Of a stretch of 64,000 bases of DNA, positions 1 to 8,115 are shown one piece after another. A program made the translations under genes and the position numbers. This stretch comes from Candidatus Faecousia faecavium (GTDB taxonomy: Bacteria; Bacillota; Clostridia; Oscillospirales; Oscillospiraceae). Location: positions 1-64,000 of the forward strand of contig DVGO01000056.1 in the NCBI GenBank assembly GCA_018712645.1, in the 5' to 3' direction. Under the pieces are notes generated by a model, which did no database searches, had not been told where the DNA came from, and saw only the letters and a program-made list of their open reading frames with translations. How positions within the stretch are numbered: position 1 is the stretch's first letter; every line of letters begins with the position of its first letter.

Positions 1-131
1 TGTTTACCTGCCAATATGCCCCCTCTGAATGGGGCAAGCAGCTTAGCGATGAGGAAGGCTGCTACGGCAAGTTGGACGGAATCCGCCGAAGACTCACCAC
101 TGGTTACACGGTCCATATTGAACGGTTGTAA
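1..131 (+). CDS. C-terminal fragment, possible IstB/DnaC-like ATPase of an IS21-type element
   Basis: The frame beginning at base 3 is open from the window edge to a TAA at 129-131 and gives 42 residues. It contains a TCQY...EWGKQL stretch followed by a helical segment and GYTVHIERL at the end. This resembles the end of IstB/DnaC-type helper ATPases, which finish with an SQY..W..L motif, an aliphatic helix and a short strand. The start lies outside the window. The following GC-rich non-coding stretch with repeated GATTATGGCCC words fits the end of an IS21-like element. The family call rests on short similarity from memory and could be wrong. Confidence 0.4.
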   Translation, partial: FTCQYAPSEWGKQLSDEEGCYGKLDGIRRRLTTGYTVHIERL

Positions 132-440
132 GCAGTCTGTTTAGGCCACGATTACCCCTGGCGGCTGGCCGGAAATTATGTCTTTGGCTGGCCGCCGATT
201 ATGGCCCGGAGTGGCCCGGGATTATGGCCCCGCTGGCCGGACAAGATGGCCATATGCACATGCTTCCGGAAACCACACTCATGGCAGCACTTGAAAAGAT
301 CATGTCCGCAGACAGTGCAGATCCAGCTGCAATCCTGTCCATCATCCAGCGGGTAGAAATTGGTCCAGAGGAAATTCTCCTCTGGACCATGTGCCACGCC
401 GCCCCAGACGGTATCATAGATACCACCCGGAGCGGCGTGA
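132..440. mobile_element. Probable right end of an IS21-like insertion sequence
   Basis: After the ORF fragment comes a GC-rich segment (about 150-235) with repeated GCTGGCC and GATTATGGCCC words, as expected of IS21-type ends, which carry multiple short repeats. At 362-388 there is a perfect 11-bp inverted repeat (GGTCCAGAGGA and its complement) around AATTC. The exact boundary and target duplication cannot be seen because the left end is outside the window. Short ORFs run through here on both strands (minus 176-397 with a CxxC-rich stretch; plus 224 onward running into the tRNA). Neither has a convincing ribosome binding site and I do not call them genes. Confidence 0.35.
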
Positions 441-450
441 CAAAAATTGA

Positions 451-527
451 TGGTACGCCGAAAGGGACTCGAACCCCCGACCTACTGATTCGTAGTCAGT
501 CACTCTATCCAACTGAGCTATCGGCGC
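451..527 (-). tRNA. tRNA-Arg (anticodon ACG)
   Basis: The minus strand folds as a full cloverleaf. The acceptor is GCGCCGA with TCGGCGT (one G-U pair), and the D arm begins GCTCAGTTGG. The anticodon stem ACTGA/TCAGT encloses loop CTACGAA, giving anticodon ACG. The T loop is TTCGAGT and CCA is encoded at 451-453. It reads CGN arginine codons after A34 is edited to inosine. A sigma-A promoter lies just upstream at 555-583. Confidence 0.95.
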
Positions 528-554
528 ATAGGCACTTCACTCAAGCGCCATATT

Positions 555-583
555 ATAATAACACAACTTTTTCAAAATTGCAA
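555..583 (-). promoter_or_regulatory. Sigma-A promoter of tRNA-Arg
   Basis: Read on the minus strand: -35 TTGCAA (578-583), a 17-bp spacer, -10 TATTAT (555-560). Transcription would begin about 20 bases before the tRNA 5' end. Confidence 0.65.
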
Positions 584-641
584 GTACTTTTTTCAAAAAT
601 TTTCATTTTTCAGATTTATTTTTTCTCGGCCCGGGGACTCC

Positions 642-671
642 TTGACAGGATATCCGGTTCTATTGTACAAT
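642..671 (+). promoter_or_regulatory. Promoter of the mutY operon
   Basis: -35 TTGACA (642-647), an 18-bp spacer, -10 TACAAT (666-671). The expected start near 678 falls after the ATG at 673, which argues that mutY is translated from a later start (706). Confidence 0.7.
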
Positions 672-705
672 TATGGCAGCTAGAAAGGGTGAAACAGTCG
701 ATTTG

Positions 706-1746
706 ATGCAGATTTTAGACAAACTTCCGGCGGCTTTGCTGCCCTGGTATGCAGCCGGACATCGGGATCTTCCCTGGCGCCAAACCCGGCAGCCCTACCG
801 CATTTGGCTCTCGGAGATTATGCTTCAGCAGACCCGGGTGGAAGCCGTGAAGGGGTATTACAGCCGGTTTTTGGAGGCACTTCCCAATGTGGAGGCTTTA
901 GCAGAGTGTCCGGACGAAGTTTTGCACAAGCTCTGGGAAGGACTGGGATATTACAGCCGGGTGCGCAATCTCAAGAAAGCCGCGCAGGTGATTGTCCGGG
1001 ACTATGGTGGGGTCTTTCCACAGACCTACCAGCAGGTGCTGGCATTGCCGGGAATCGGAGAATACACCGCGGGGGCTGTTTGCTCCATTGCCTTCAATTT
1101 GCCCACACCGGCTGTTGACGGAAATGTGCTTCGGGTGTGTTCCCGTTTGCTGGATGATCCTGCCCCCATCGATCTTCCTTCTACAAAGGCACGGATTCGG
1201 GAAGGACTGGCAGCTGTTTACCCGGAAAACGCCGGGGATTTTACCCAGGCCCTGATGGAACTGGGCGCCACCCTCTGCGGCCCGAACCGGAAGCCGGAAT
1301 GCAGCCTCTGCCCCTGCCATAGCTTCTGTCTGGGATATCAGCACAATACAGCTGATAACTTGCCGGTGAAGTCTCCCAAAAAGGAAAAACGCCAGGAAAA
1401 CCGCACCGTGTTCATCCTCAGCTGTGACGGACGGTATGCCCTGGAAAAGCGGCCCCAGACCGGCTTGCTGGCAGGACTGTGGCAGTTTCCCAATGTATCT
1501 GGTCACCTGCCCCTGGAAGCGGCGCTGTCTCAGGTGGAGCAAATGGGCCTGCACCCCAGACAGGTACTGCGGGAAGTATCCCGAAAACATATCTTTACCC
1601 ACATCCAGTGGGATATGAAAGGGCTTTATCTGGAAGTTTCCGAAACGGCGGGAAATTTTCAGTGGTTTACAGCGGAAGAGATTCGCACACAGGCGGCGCT
1701 GCCTACGGCGTTCCGCCAATTCTGGGAGGAGATAGAGAATGTTTGA
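706..1746 (+). CDS. mutY: A/G-specific adenine glycosylase MutY
   Basis: Removes adenine mispaired with 8-oxoguanine in base-excision repair; cytoplasmic. The 346-residue protein has the HhH-GPD fold: LPWR near the N-terminus, the catalytic-Glu helix with LQQTRVE, the hairpin LPGIGEYTAGA, the catalytic Asp region AVDGNVLRV, an iron-sulfur ligand set C-X7-C-X2-C-X5-C, and a C-terminal NUDIX-like 8-oxoG recognition domain with LAGLWQFP. Most MutY proteins have X6 in the first cysteine spacing. I chose ATG 706 because the promoter would start transcription after ATG 673 and AAAGGGTGA lies just upstream; TTG 703 is an alternative. It overlaps the PHP gene by 8 bases, so the two form an operon. 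Confidence 0.93.
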   Translation: MQILDKLPAALLPWYAAGHRDLPWRQTRQPYRIWLSEIMLQQTRVEAVKGYYSRFLEALPNVEALAECPDEVLHKLWEGLGYYSRVRNLKKAAQVIVRDYGGVFPQTYQQVLALPGIGEYTAGAVCSIAFNLPTPAVDGNVLRVCSRLLDDPAPIDLPSTKARIREGLAAVYPENAGDFTQALMELGATLCGPNRKPECSLCPCHSFCLGYQHNTADNLPVKSPKKEKRQENRTVFILSCDGRYALEKRPQTGLLAGLWQFPNVSGHLPLEAALSQVEQMGLHPRQVLREVSRKHIFTHIQWDMKGLYLEVSETAGNFQWFTAEEIRTQAALPTAFRQFWEEIENV

Positions 1747-2521
1747 CTTTCATATGCACTCTCGGGTATCCTTTGACGGGCACGACACCGGCAAAGAAAT
1801 GGCCCTGGCTGCCGCTGCCGCGGGACTGGAGGAAATCTGTTTTACCGACCATGTGGACTATGACCCGCTGGGAAAAATCCCCACCATGGCTTTTGATACC
1901 GCAAAGTATAACGAAGAGTATGACAATCTGGAAGTTCCGGGCCTAAAAATCCGCAGGGGTATGGAGTTTGGCCTGACCGAAGAGAATCAGGATCAGCTTT
2001 TGCAGGATTTGCAGCGGCGGCCCTTTGATTTTGTGCTGGGCTCCATCCACTTTGTGGACAAGCTGGACGTGTACTTTTCCGGTTACTGGGAAGGAAAAAC
2101 CATCTGGCAGGCAGAGCGGCGGTATCTGGAAGAAACTCTGGCCTGTGTCCGGGTTCATCAGGACTTTGACGTTCTGGCCCACTTAACCTACATCAGCAAA
2201 ACCGCCGGACACCCCGCTCCCCGCCCTGTGCCATATGAGGAGCACCGGGAAATCATTGACGAAATCCTGCGAATTTTGGCTTCCAAGGGAAAAGGATTGG
2301 AAATGAACACCAGCGGTGTAGACCGCTGCGGCGGCTTTTTGCCCACGGCGGATTACTTCCGGCGCTTCCGGGAGCTGGGCGGCGAAATCGTCACCATCGG
2401 CTCCGATGCCCACCGCTGCGACCGGGTGGGACAGTACTCCCGGGAGGCCGCCCAGATTCTGAAGGACATTTTTGGATACGTCTGCACCTTTGAAAATCGT
2501 CAGCCAATTTTTCATAAGTAA
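1739..2521 (+). CDS. PHP-domain phosphatase, histidinol-phosphatase (HisJ/HisK) family
   Basis: A 260-residue PHP metallophosphatase. The metal-binding motifs are visible in order: DFHMHSRVSFDGH at the N-terminus, FTDHVDYD near residue 35, GMEFGL near 80, GSIHF near 105, LAHLTY near 148, EMNTSG near 195 and GSDAH near 230. The family hydrolyses phosphomonoesters. Histidinol phosphate is the annotated substrate for relatives of this length, but no his genes lie nearby, so the substrate is open. The start overlaps the end of mutY by 8 bases, giving translational coupling. A palindromic terminator follows at 2523-2549. Confidence 0.82.
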   Translation: MFDFHMHSRVSFDGHDTGKEMALAAAAAGLEEICFTDHVDYDPLGKIPTMAFDTAKYNEEYDNLEVPGLKIRRGMEFGLTEENQDQLLQDLQRRPFDFVLGSIHFVDKLDVYFSGYWEGKTIWQAERRYLEETLACVRVHQDFDVLAHLTYISKTAGHPAPRPVPYEEHREIIDEILRILASKGKGLEMNTSGVDRCGGFLPTADYFRRFRELGGEIVTIGSDAHRCDRVGQYSREAAQILKDIFGYVCTFENRQPIFHK

Positions 2522-2522
2522 G

Positions 2523-2779
2523 AAAGGCAGGGGCTTGGCCCCTGCCTTTCAATGTGTCAAAAAAGCCTCGCAGAGTTTGATGCCGTTGGCGGCAAAAAAA
2601 GTTCAAACTGGTTTCAGCCGGGGCACGTACCTGGCAGAAAACACTGCTCAGGCTGCAAGTGTGGAATTTGTCCCCCATCGGGGGACAAATTATGCGTGCA
2701 GCAGACTGCCAAAGTTTGTCGGAAAAGCCCGCAGGGGTTTTCCGACAGTCTCAAAGGCAGGGGCCAAGCCCCTGCCTTT
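2523..2779. repeat. Pair of inverted 27-bp palindromic terminators bounding a hairpin-rich segment
   Basis: A 27-bp near-palindrome (AAAGGCAGGGG core) occupies 2523-2549, and its exact reverse complement occupies 2753-2779. Between them are a perfect 12-bp hairpin (AATTTGTCCCCC, 2665-2691) and a longer hairpin beginning TGTCGGAAAA (2717-2747). No ORF with a ribosome site is present. The outer palindromes sit at the ends of two convergent operons and can act as bidirectional terminators. The symmetric layout also resembles a small MITE-like repeat, but I see no target duplication. Confidence 0.6.
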
Positions 2780-2784
2780 GTTGT

Positions 2785-4905
2785 TTATTGTGCTTGTTTT
2801 TCCCGATTCTGGCAGGTAAAGCAAATCACCTGCCGCTTTCTTGCCACATCCCGGAGAATGTCCAGAGCGGCTTTCATCCGGGTATCGTCAAAACGCACCA
2901 GTGCGTCATCCAGAACCAGCGGAATTTCCGGTGTCAGCTCCTCCGCCACTGCCAGCCGCAGCGCCAGATACAGCTGGTCGATGGTTCCGTCGCTGCGCCA
3001 GAGGCTGTCATGGAGGGTATCCTCCTCCCCGGCGCCGGACTGCAGGCTGAAGTCCTCCCGCATCGTCAGGCTGTGATACCGTCCGCCGGTCATCTGAGAC
3101 AGCAGCTTCTGGGCACGCTTGGTGATTCTGGGAGCGAACCGACGCTGCAGCTCCGAACGAGCCTGATTCAGTGTCTCCAACGCAATGGTCAGTGCGGTGT
3201 AGGTTTCTTCCAGCTGGGAAATCCGCTTGTTCTTCTGCTCCAGCTGGGCTGCAATCTCCCGCTTATCCCCAAGGGTTGCCATCCGTCCCTGGTACTGCCC
3301 CAGACGGTTCTGCAGCCGCTGCTGCTCCACAGCACATTCCGTCATCAGCTGGGCAGTTTCCGCCTCAGACTGTGTCAGGTGGTCGGGCTTTGACGGTTTT
3401 TCAACCGGTTTGACCATTGCCCGCAGTGTTTCAAAGTGCTTTCGGTTCTGGGCAACTTCCCGGCGTGCGGCATAGTAGCCATCCCACTGGCTTACCGTAT
3501 CCTGCCAGAAGTCCAGCAAGGCGTCCGGTTCCTGATCGCCGCACAGGGAATCCCGTTTTTTCCGCAGTACCATCATGCGCACTTCCACATCACCGCTGCT
3601 TTCCTTGAATCTGCGCAGATCGCTTTCATAGATGACTTGGGCCTGCTCGTACTCGTCCACAGGATCCTCCCAATGTCTGCACTGGGCTGTACCGTACTTG
3701 CGTTCTAAGTTTTTTGCCCGCTTTTTGGAAGAGATGGCCTCACCAATTCCCCAAATCAAAGCAATGGCTGCAGCGCCGCCTGCCACGCCCGCAAAGACGT
3801 AGGCTGTTAACAGTACCAGCACGCCGGCTGCCAGCAAGCCAAAAATACCGATTCCCATCAGAATACCCGGTGTCTTGGTGGTTTTTGCATCTACAAAAGC
3901 CTTTGCATCTGCGTGGGCCATGGCTCTTGCCTCGTCCGGCTCCATACCGGTGAAAGGCTCCGGCATCTGAGGCTCCTGGGGCTGCTGGGGAAGCCTCTGC
4001 ACCTCGGCCTGCATGGCGTTCCATTCATCCCGGAACAGCCGCAGCTCCCGCAGCTTCTGCTCCGCTTCCTCCCGGGATGCCAGTTTTGCGCAGGCTGCCT
4101 CCCGCTGTGTCAGCTCTTGCTCTGTCTGTTCCAGAACATCCCGGGCCTGTGCCACCCGTGCTGCATTTTCCTCCGCAGCCTGGTAGGCCAAAGCCTGCTG
4201 ATGGTTATACAGCTGCTCCAGCCAAGTCTTGACTTCTTCAATGCGCTGCTTCATTTTTTTGCTCTGGGCCTCCAGAGATTCCATCTCCGTCAGTTTTTCT
4301 TCCAGAGCATCCCGCTCCACTTCCGCCTGGGGCAGCAGGCCGGAGCGATTATACCGGCACCGGTTTTTCAGTTCCTTCAGCTGCATCGCCAGCTGGTCGG
4401 CAGCGCCGCTTTCATCTCCGGTGGTGACCAGTGCATTGAGCCGCCGGCGCAGGGCTTCATCCTGGGTCACCGGCAGATCTGCCTGGCGGATGAATCCGGC
4501 CCGGCGGAACACCGTCTGCTCCACCCCCAGCAGCATCTGGCCGCAGTTTGCCGCTGTCAGTTCTTTCACCGTCAGGCCTGTTGCCGTTTCGTAAGCCCGG
4601 AATTCTCCCAGAGGAATCCGCCGCTTGGTGGTCCGTTCAATGGTGATATCCCTGCCCTGCCAGTTCAGGTCAATCCGGCCGGACATGGGACTTCCGGACC
4701 AGGGGGTATAGTGGTCCTTGTCGGCCAGGGCGTTTTTTGTGGACTTGGCCCGGGTATCCACACCGTAGAACATGGCAATCAGAAAGGCGCACCAGGTGCT
4801 TTTTCCCCACTCATTGGGTGCGGTGATGATATTCAGTCCCGGCTCCAGGGTCAGGCTCTGGTGTTCCAGCTTGCCGAAGGTAGCCGTCATTTTATAGATT
4901 CTCAT
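2785..4905 (-). CDS. YhaN/SbcC-like AAA ATPase with coiled coils and a membrane hairpin
   Basis: A 706-residue SMC/Rad50-like ATPase. The N-terminus has a Walker A of the form PNEWGKST near residue 40. The centre is coiled coil interrupted by two hydrophobic segments (near 370-415) typical of YhaN-type proteins. The C-terminus carries LVLDDALVRFDD, the Walker B and D-loop region. I start at ATG 4905 because it overlaps the upstream nuclease stop in ATGA; an upstream extension of the frame has no family similarity. With the YhaO-like nuclease it should form an SbcCD-like DNA-end processing complex, possibly membrane-anchored. It is shorter than Bacillus YhaN. Confidence 0.8.
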   Translation of the reverse strand: MRIYKMTATFGKLEHQSLTLEPGLNIITAPNEWGKSTWCAFLIAMFYGVDTRAKSTKNALADKDHYTPWSGSPMSGRIDLNWQGRDITIERTTKRRIPLGEFRAYETATGLTVKELTAANCGQMLLGVEQTVFRRAGFIRQADLPVTQDEALRRRLNALVTTGDESGAADQLAMQLKELKNRCRYNRSGLLPQAEVERDALEEKLTEMESLEAQSKKMKQRIEEVKTWLEQLYNHQQALAYQAAEENAARVAQARDVLEQTEQELTQREAACAKLASREEAEQKLRELRLFRDEWNAMQAEVQRLPQQPQEPQMPEPFTGMEPDEARAMAHADAKAFVDAKTTKTPGILMGIGIFGLLAAGVLVLLTAYVFAGVAGGAAAIALIWGIGEAISSKKRAKNLERKYGTAQCRHWEDPVDEYEQAQVIYESDLRRFKESSGDVEVRMMVLRKKRDSLCGDQEPDALLDFWQDTVSQWDGYYAARREVAQNRKHFETLRAMVKPVEKPSKPDHLTQSEAETAQLMTECAVEQQRLQNRLGQYQGRMATLGDKREIAAQLEQKNKRISQLEETYTALTIALETLNQARSELQRRFAPRITKRAQKLLSQMTGGRYHSLTMREDFSLQSGAGEEDTLHDSLWRSDGTIDQLYLALRLAVAEELTPEIPLVLDDALVRFDDTRMKAALDILRDVARKRQVICFTCQNREKQAQ

Positions 4906-5969
4906 AAGGTAACCTCCCGCCCGTTCAGCAGCTTTCGGGAAATTTCCGCCGCCAGCTGAATTTCCTTGGCGTGCTCCGGATTCAGTTCCTTGGCACTGCG
5001 CAGCATATGGAAGTAAACCCCTTCCAAGGTATCTTCCCCGGCATCTGCCCATACGTCCAGGGGCGGTTCGGTCTGATCCAGCAGTTCCAGATTGGGGTAT
5101 GCAGCGCAAAGGGCCTGGCGGATTTTGGGCAGATCCACCTCACCGCAGCCTGTCAGGGTAATGCGGAAGAAGTCCTGACTTCCGGCACCGGGAAGCACCG
5201 CTTCCAACGCTGCCAGAGCATCTGCGCCGATGTCCGTCTGCAGCTGGTAAAAACGCACCGTATCCAAGCTCACCGCCTGGATATCCGGCTCAGTCTCCAG
5301 CTTGACAATGCACACACCTTTTTCCCCAGTCTCATCCCAGCCCCGGCCCATAGGGCAGCCCGGCCAGGCGCAGATGCTGTTTCCGCTGCGGAAGGCACCC
5401 GCTTTATGAATATGTCCCAGGGCCAGATACATCAGTCCGGACTTTTTCAGCTGAGATGCGGTTATGGGGTTGTACACCGAGGTATTCTGAGTGGGGTCGC
5501 CGTGCATCACGCCCAGAAGATACTTTTCTTTCCCCTCGGCGTGGAAGTTTTCCAGCAGGCCGGAGCAATCCATGCTCTGGAAACCCGCACCGTACACTCG
5601 ACAGTCCAACTCCGGCAATGCCACGCTGTCCATAGCGCCGGTGAAAACATGCACATTGGAAGGCCAGCTCTCCGTAATCCAGGGGCTTCCGGGTGCGCAG
5701 AAATCATGGTTGCCCGGCGCAATCATCACGGGAACCGCACATTGCTCCAGCGCCTTTTTCACCAGTTCCACCGTATCCCGGGTGGGCTGACCATCAAACA
5801 GGTCGCCCGCCAACAACACCAGATCACAGTTTTCCCGGCGGCACAAGTCCGCAATTTTCCCGGGAATCTTCCGCTGCTCCTGCTTCAAAAGTTCCCGCTG
5901 CTGCTCTGAAAAACCAGCAAAGGGAGAATCCAGATGCCAGTCTGCACTGTGTAAAATCTTCAGTCCCAT
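4902..5969 (-). CDS. YhaO/SbcD-like DNA repair exonuclease (metallophosphoesterase)
   Basis: A 355-residue calcineurin-like nuclease. Metal-binding motifs are HSADWHLD near residue 7, LLAGDLFD near 49, APGNHD near 86, MHGDP near 153 and LALGHIHKA near 180. It is the expected nuclease partner of the adjacent YhaN-like ATPase, with a 4-base overlap. I prefer ATG 5969 over 5996: AAAGGG precedes it and the nine extra residues are not family-like. It overlaps the end of the YmdB-type gene by 10 bases, so three genes form one operon. Confidence 0.83.
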   Translation of the reverse strand: MGLKILHSADWHLDSPFAGFSEQQRELLKQEQRKIPGKIADLCRRENCDLVLLAGDLFDGQPTRDTVELVKKALEQCAVPVMIAPGNHDFCAPGSPWITESWPSNVHVFTGAMDSVALPELDCRVYGAGFQSMDCSGLLENFHAEGKEKYLLGVMHGDPTQNTSVYNPITASQLKKSGLMYLALGHIHKAGAFRSGNSICAWPGCPMGRGWDETGEKGVCIVKLETEPDIQAVSLDTVRFYQLQTDIGADALAALEAVLPGAGSQDFFRITLTGCGEVDLPKIRQALCAAYPNLELLDQTEPPLDVWADAGEDTLEGVYFHMLRSAKELNPEHAKEIQLAAEISRKLLNGREVTL

Positions 5970-6736
5970 TCGTCTACCCTTTCCGCCTTGCGGCATGTTC
6001 CTGTTTCGCAGTCAATGGTAAATAGCACCGCTTCCATTTTGGTAGGGCCCTCTGCCCAGCGGTATCGTTCCGGCAGATCTCCCCGGAATTTGGCAATGGA
6101 CAAATCCGGCCGAATGCCCAGAACCGAGTCCCGGGGGCCGGTCATGCCCAAATCCGTCACATATCCGGTGCCCTTGGGCAAAACCCGTACATCCGCTGTG
6201 GGGACATGGGTGTGGGTGCCCCAAAGAGCACTGACCCGTCCGTCCAGCAGGTATCCCATAGCCAGCTTTTCCGAGGTGGCTTCCGCATGAAGCTCCACCA
6301 GAATCACTTTGCAGGAAATTTCCTTGAGAATCCGCTCCACCAGCAGGAAGGGATTGTCCGGCCCATAGTCCATACCGCAGCGCCCGATCAGGTCAATTAC
6401 CGCTACGGGGCCTGCATGGGTTTCGTAGATTCCCCAGCCCCTGCCGGGAACCTGGGGCGCAAAATTGGCAGGCCGCAGAATCCGGCTGGATTCTTCCATG
6501 TAGGGCACAATATCCCGTTTGCTCCAGGTGTGGTTGCCCATGGTAATCACATCGGCTCCCGCATCCAGAATGTCCTCTGCCTGATCCGGGGTCATACCCA
6601 CCACGGCGGCATTTTCTCCATTGACCACCACAAAATCCGCATGAAGCCTGCGTTTGAGCTGGCGAAGATTCCGGCGCACCCGTTCCATTCCCGGTCCGCC
6701 TACCACATCGCCAACAGCCAGAACTTTCATTTCCAT
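5960..6736 (-). CDS. YmdB-family metallophosphoesterase (2',3'-cyclic nucleotide phosphodiesterase)
   Basis: A 258-residue member of the TIGR00282/YmdB family. It shows VGDVVGGPG near residue 8, VVNGENAA near 38, TMGNHTW near 66 and the late motifs ELHAEATSEK and GTHTHVPTAD, which hold the di-iron site. In Bacillus YmdB hydrolyses 2',3'-cyclic nucleotides and affects biofilm versus motility choice. CGGAGGC lies seven bases before the ATG. It leads an operon with the YhaO- and YhaN-like genes. Confidence 0.88.
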   Translation of the reverse strand: MEMKVLAVGDVVGGPGMERVRRNLRQLKRRLHADFVVVNGENAAVVGMTPDQAEDILDAGADVITMGNHTWSKRDIVPYMEESSRILRPANFAPQVPGRGWGIYETHAGPVAVIDLIGRCGMDYGPDNPFLLVERILKEISCKVILVELHAEATSEKLAMGYLLDGRVSALWGTHTHVPTADVRVLPKGTGYVTDLGMTGPRDSVLGIRPDLSIAKFRGDLPERYRWAEGPTKMEAVLFTIDCETGTCRKAERVDEWD

Positions 6737-6812
6737 TTTTTGCCTCCGCAGACATTTTTATCAATTATATAACACAATATTCTCTTTCGCAAGGGCTATA
6801 CACGTTTCTTAA

Positions 6813-6847
6813 GAAAAGCGGCTCCCGGGAAAACCTGCCCGGGAGCC
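6813..6847 (-). terminator. Intrinsic terminator of the AraC-family gene
   Basis: GGCTCCCGGG (6820-6829) pairs with CCCGGGAGCC (6838-6847), and on the minus strand this is followed by GCTTTTCTT. It sits five bases after the stop of the AraC-type gene. Confidence 0.7.
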
Positions 6848-6852
6848 AAACA

Positions 6853-8004
6853 TTATCGTACTGACTTTGCATACTCCGTCGGGGTGATGCCGAACTTCTC
6901 CTTGAACTGCCGGGAAAAGTGATGAACCGTGGAATATTGCAGCAGCGCGGCAATTTCCGTAAAGTTCAGGTTATTCTCCCGGATCATCTGCTTGCTCTCC
7001 TGCAGCTTGATCCGACGGATATACTCACCGGGGGAAATTTGCAGATTCTTATGAAACAGCGCCGTCAGATAACTGGGGCTGACGTCCACCTGTCTGGCCA
7101 CCAGCGGCACTGACAATTTTTCCCGGATGTGGGTGCTGATATACTGCTGGGCCTGGCGGATAATCTCATTTTCCGAGTGAACGGCATTGACCGTCTGCAA
7201 TTTCCCCGCCCGGGGTGCGGCGGACTCCCGCAGCAGCAGAAGCAGCAGCAAATTCAGCTGGGACAGAATAATGTCATTGGAGTAAGCGTCCATCCGCTCC
7301 TGCTCCTGAAGCATCCGCTGCAGCAGCAGAACCACATGCTGGGGAGCGGTGAATTTCCGATTCAGCAGTGCGGACAAATCCCCTCCGGTCAAATCAAAGG
7401 AAAGCGTCACATACCGGGGGGCCACACCGATATCGGCATACTGCATATGCCACTGATTGGGGCCGTAAATCACCAGGTCTCCCTGCTTCAGCAGCAGGTC
7501 CTGTCCGTCAGCCACGGAATGCAGCGCTCCCTGATCCACATAGGTCAGCTCCGCCATGGGGTGGGATTCTCCGGAGAAGAGGAAGCCCTGCTCCTTCTCC
7601 TGATAGAAAAAGGTGTAGATGCATTCCACCCGCAGCTGATGATCCACCCGCAACGTATCGGATGCCCGCTTGCCTACCGGCTCCGGGGCATTGGGCGCAT
7701 ACATCAGCACCGAAGCTTCCCCCATAAAGGGGCTGAGGCTGAACAGGACACCATCTTTGATGCACACAGGCTTATCCAAATAATAATGCTGAAAACTATC
7801 GGCAGATGTGCCCACCGACAGCACGCTCATGCCGCTGTTGCCCATGAGCCAGGTCTCCCCTTGGGCCTGATAAATTGCAGGTTCTGACTGGGATAAGTTC
7901 CAAAGCGTGGCGCTGGCCTTGTCAAAGTTTTTATTGCCTTGGCTGCGCTCCGGCGGTACCGTTCCAAAGCCCTGAAAGGTTACTTGATTCAAATTCCGGA
8001 TCAT
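6853..8004 (-). CDS. AraC-family transcriptional regulator with cupin-type sensor domain
   Basis: A 383-residue protein. The first about 250 residues form a beta-rich ligand domain with a cupin-like part. The last 100 residues hold two helix-turn-helix motifs, the first with LVARQVDVSPSYLTALF and the second with YSTVHHFSRQFKEKFG, typical of AraC/XylS C-termini. Start ATG 8004 follows GGGGGAA; the longer frame to 8031 would begin inside the promoter palindrome. Its promoter carries a perfect 15-bp inverted repeat, so autoregulation or control by another factor is likely. No obvious target operon is adjacent and the ligand is unknown. Confidence 0.85.
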   Translation of the reverse strand: MIRNLNQVTFQGFGTVPPERSQGNKNFDKASATLWNLSQSEPAIYQAQGETWLMGNSGMSVLSVGTSADSFQHYYLDKPVCIKDGVLFSLSPFMGEASVLMYAPNAPEPVGKRASDTLRVDHQLRVECIYTFFYQEKEQGFLFSGESHPMAELTYVDQGALHSVADGQDLLLKQGDLVIYGPNQWHMQYADIGVAPRYVTLSFDLTGGDLSALLNRKFTAPQHVVLLLQRMLQEQERMDAYSNDIILSQLNLLLLLLLRESAAPRAGKLQTVNAVHSENEIIRQAQQYISTHIREKLSVPLVARQVDVSPSYLTALFHKNLQISPGEYIRRIKLQESKQMIRENNLNFTEIAALLQYSTVHHFSRQFKEKFGITPTEYAKSVR

Positions 8005-8023
8005 GGCGCTTCCCCCAGAAAAA

Positions 8024-8083
8024 AATAACATACGTCACGTTGGTGACGTATGTTATTATAACGGAAAAAATCGAAAATGGCAA
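8024..8083 (-). promoter_or_regulatory. Promoter and palindromic operator of the AraC-family gene
   Basis: On the minus strand: -35 TTGCCA (8078-8083), a 17-bp spacer, -10 TATAAT (8055-8060). A perfect inverted repeat with 15-bp arms (AATAACATACGTCAC at 8024-8038, its complement at 8043-8057) around GTTG overlaps the -10 box and the start point. This is where a repressor would block transcription. Confidence 0.65.
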
Positions 8084-8115
8084 ATACTTTATAGACAAAA
8101 AGTAAAAAAACCTTT

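Noticed and set aside
224-706. 160-codon plus-strand ORF running through the tRNA-Arg region
   Set aside because: It translates the complement of a tRNA and continues through both promoters; the GTRTPDLL-type sequence is the usual false translation of a tRNA.
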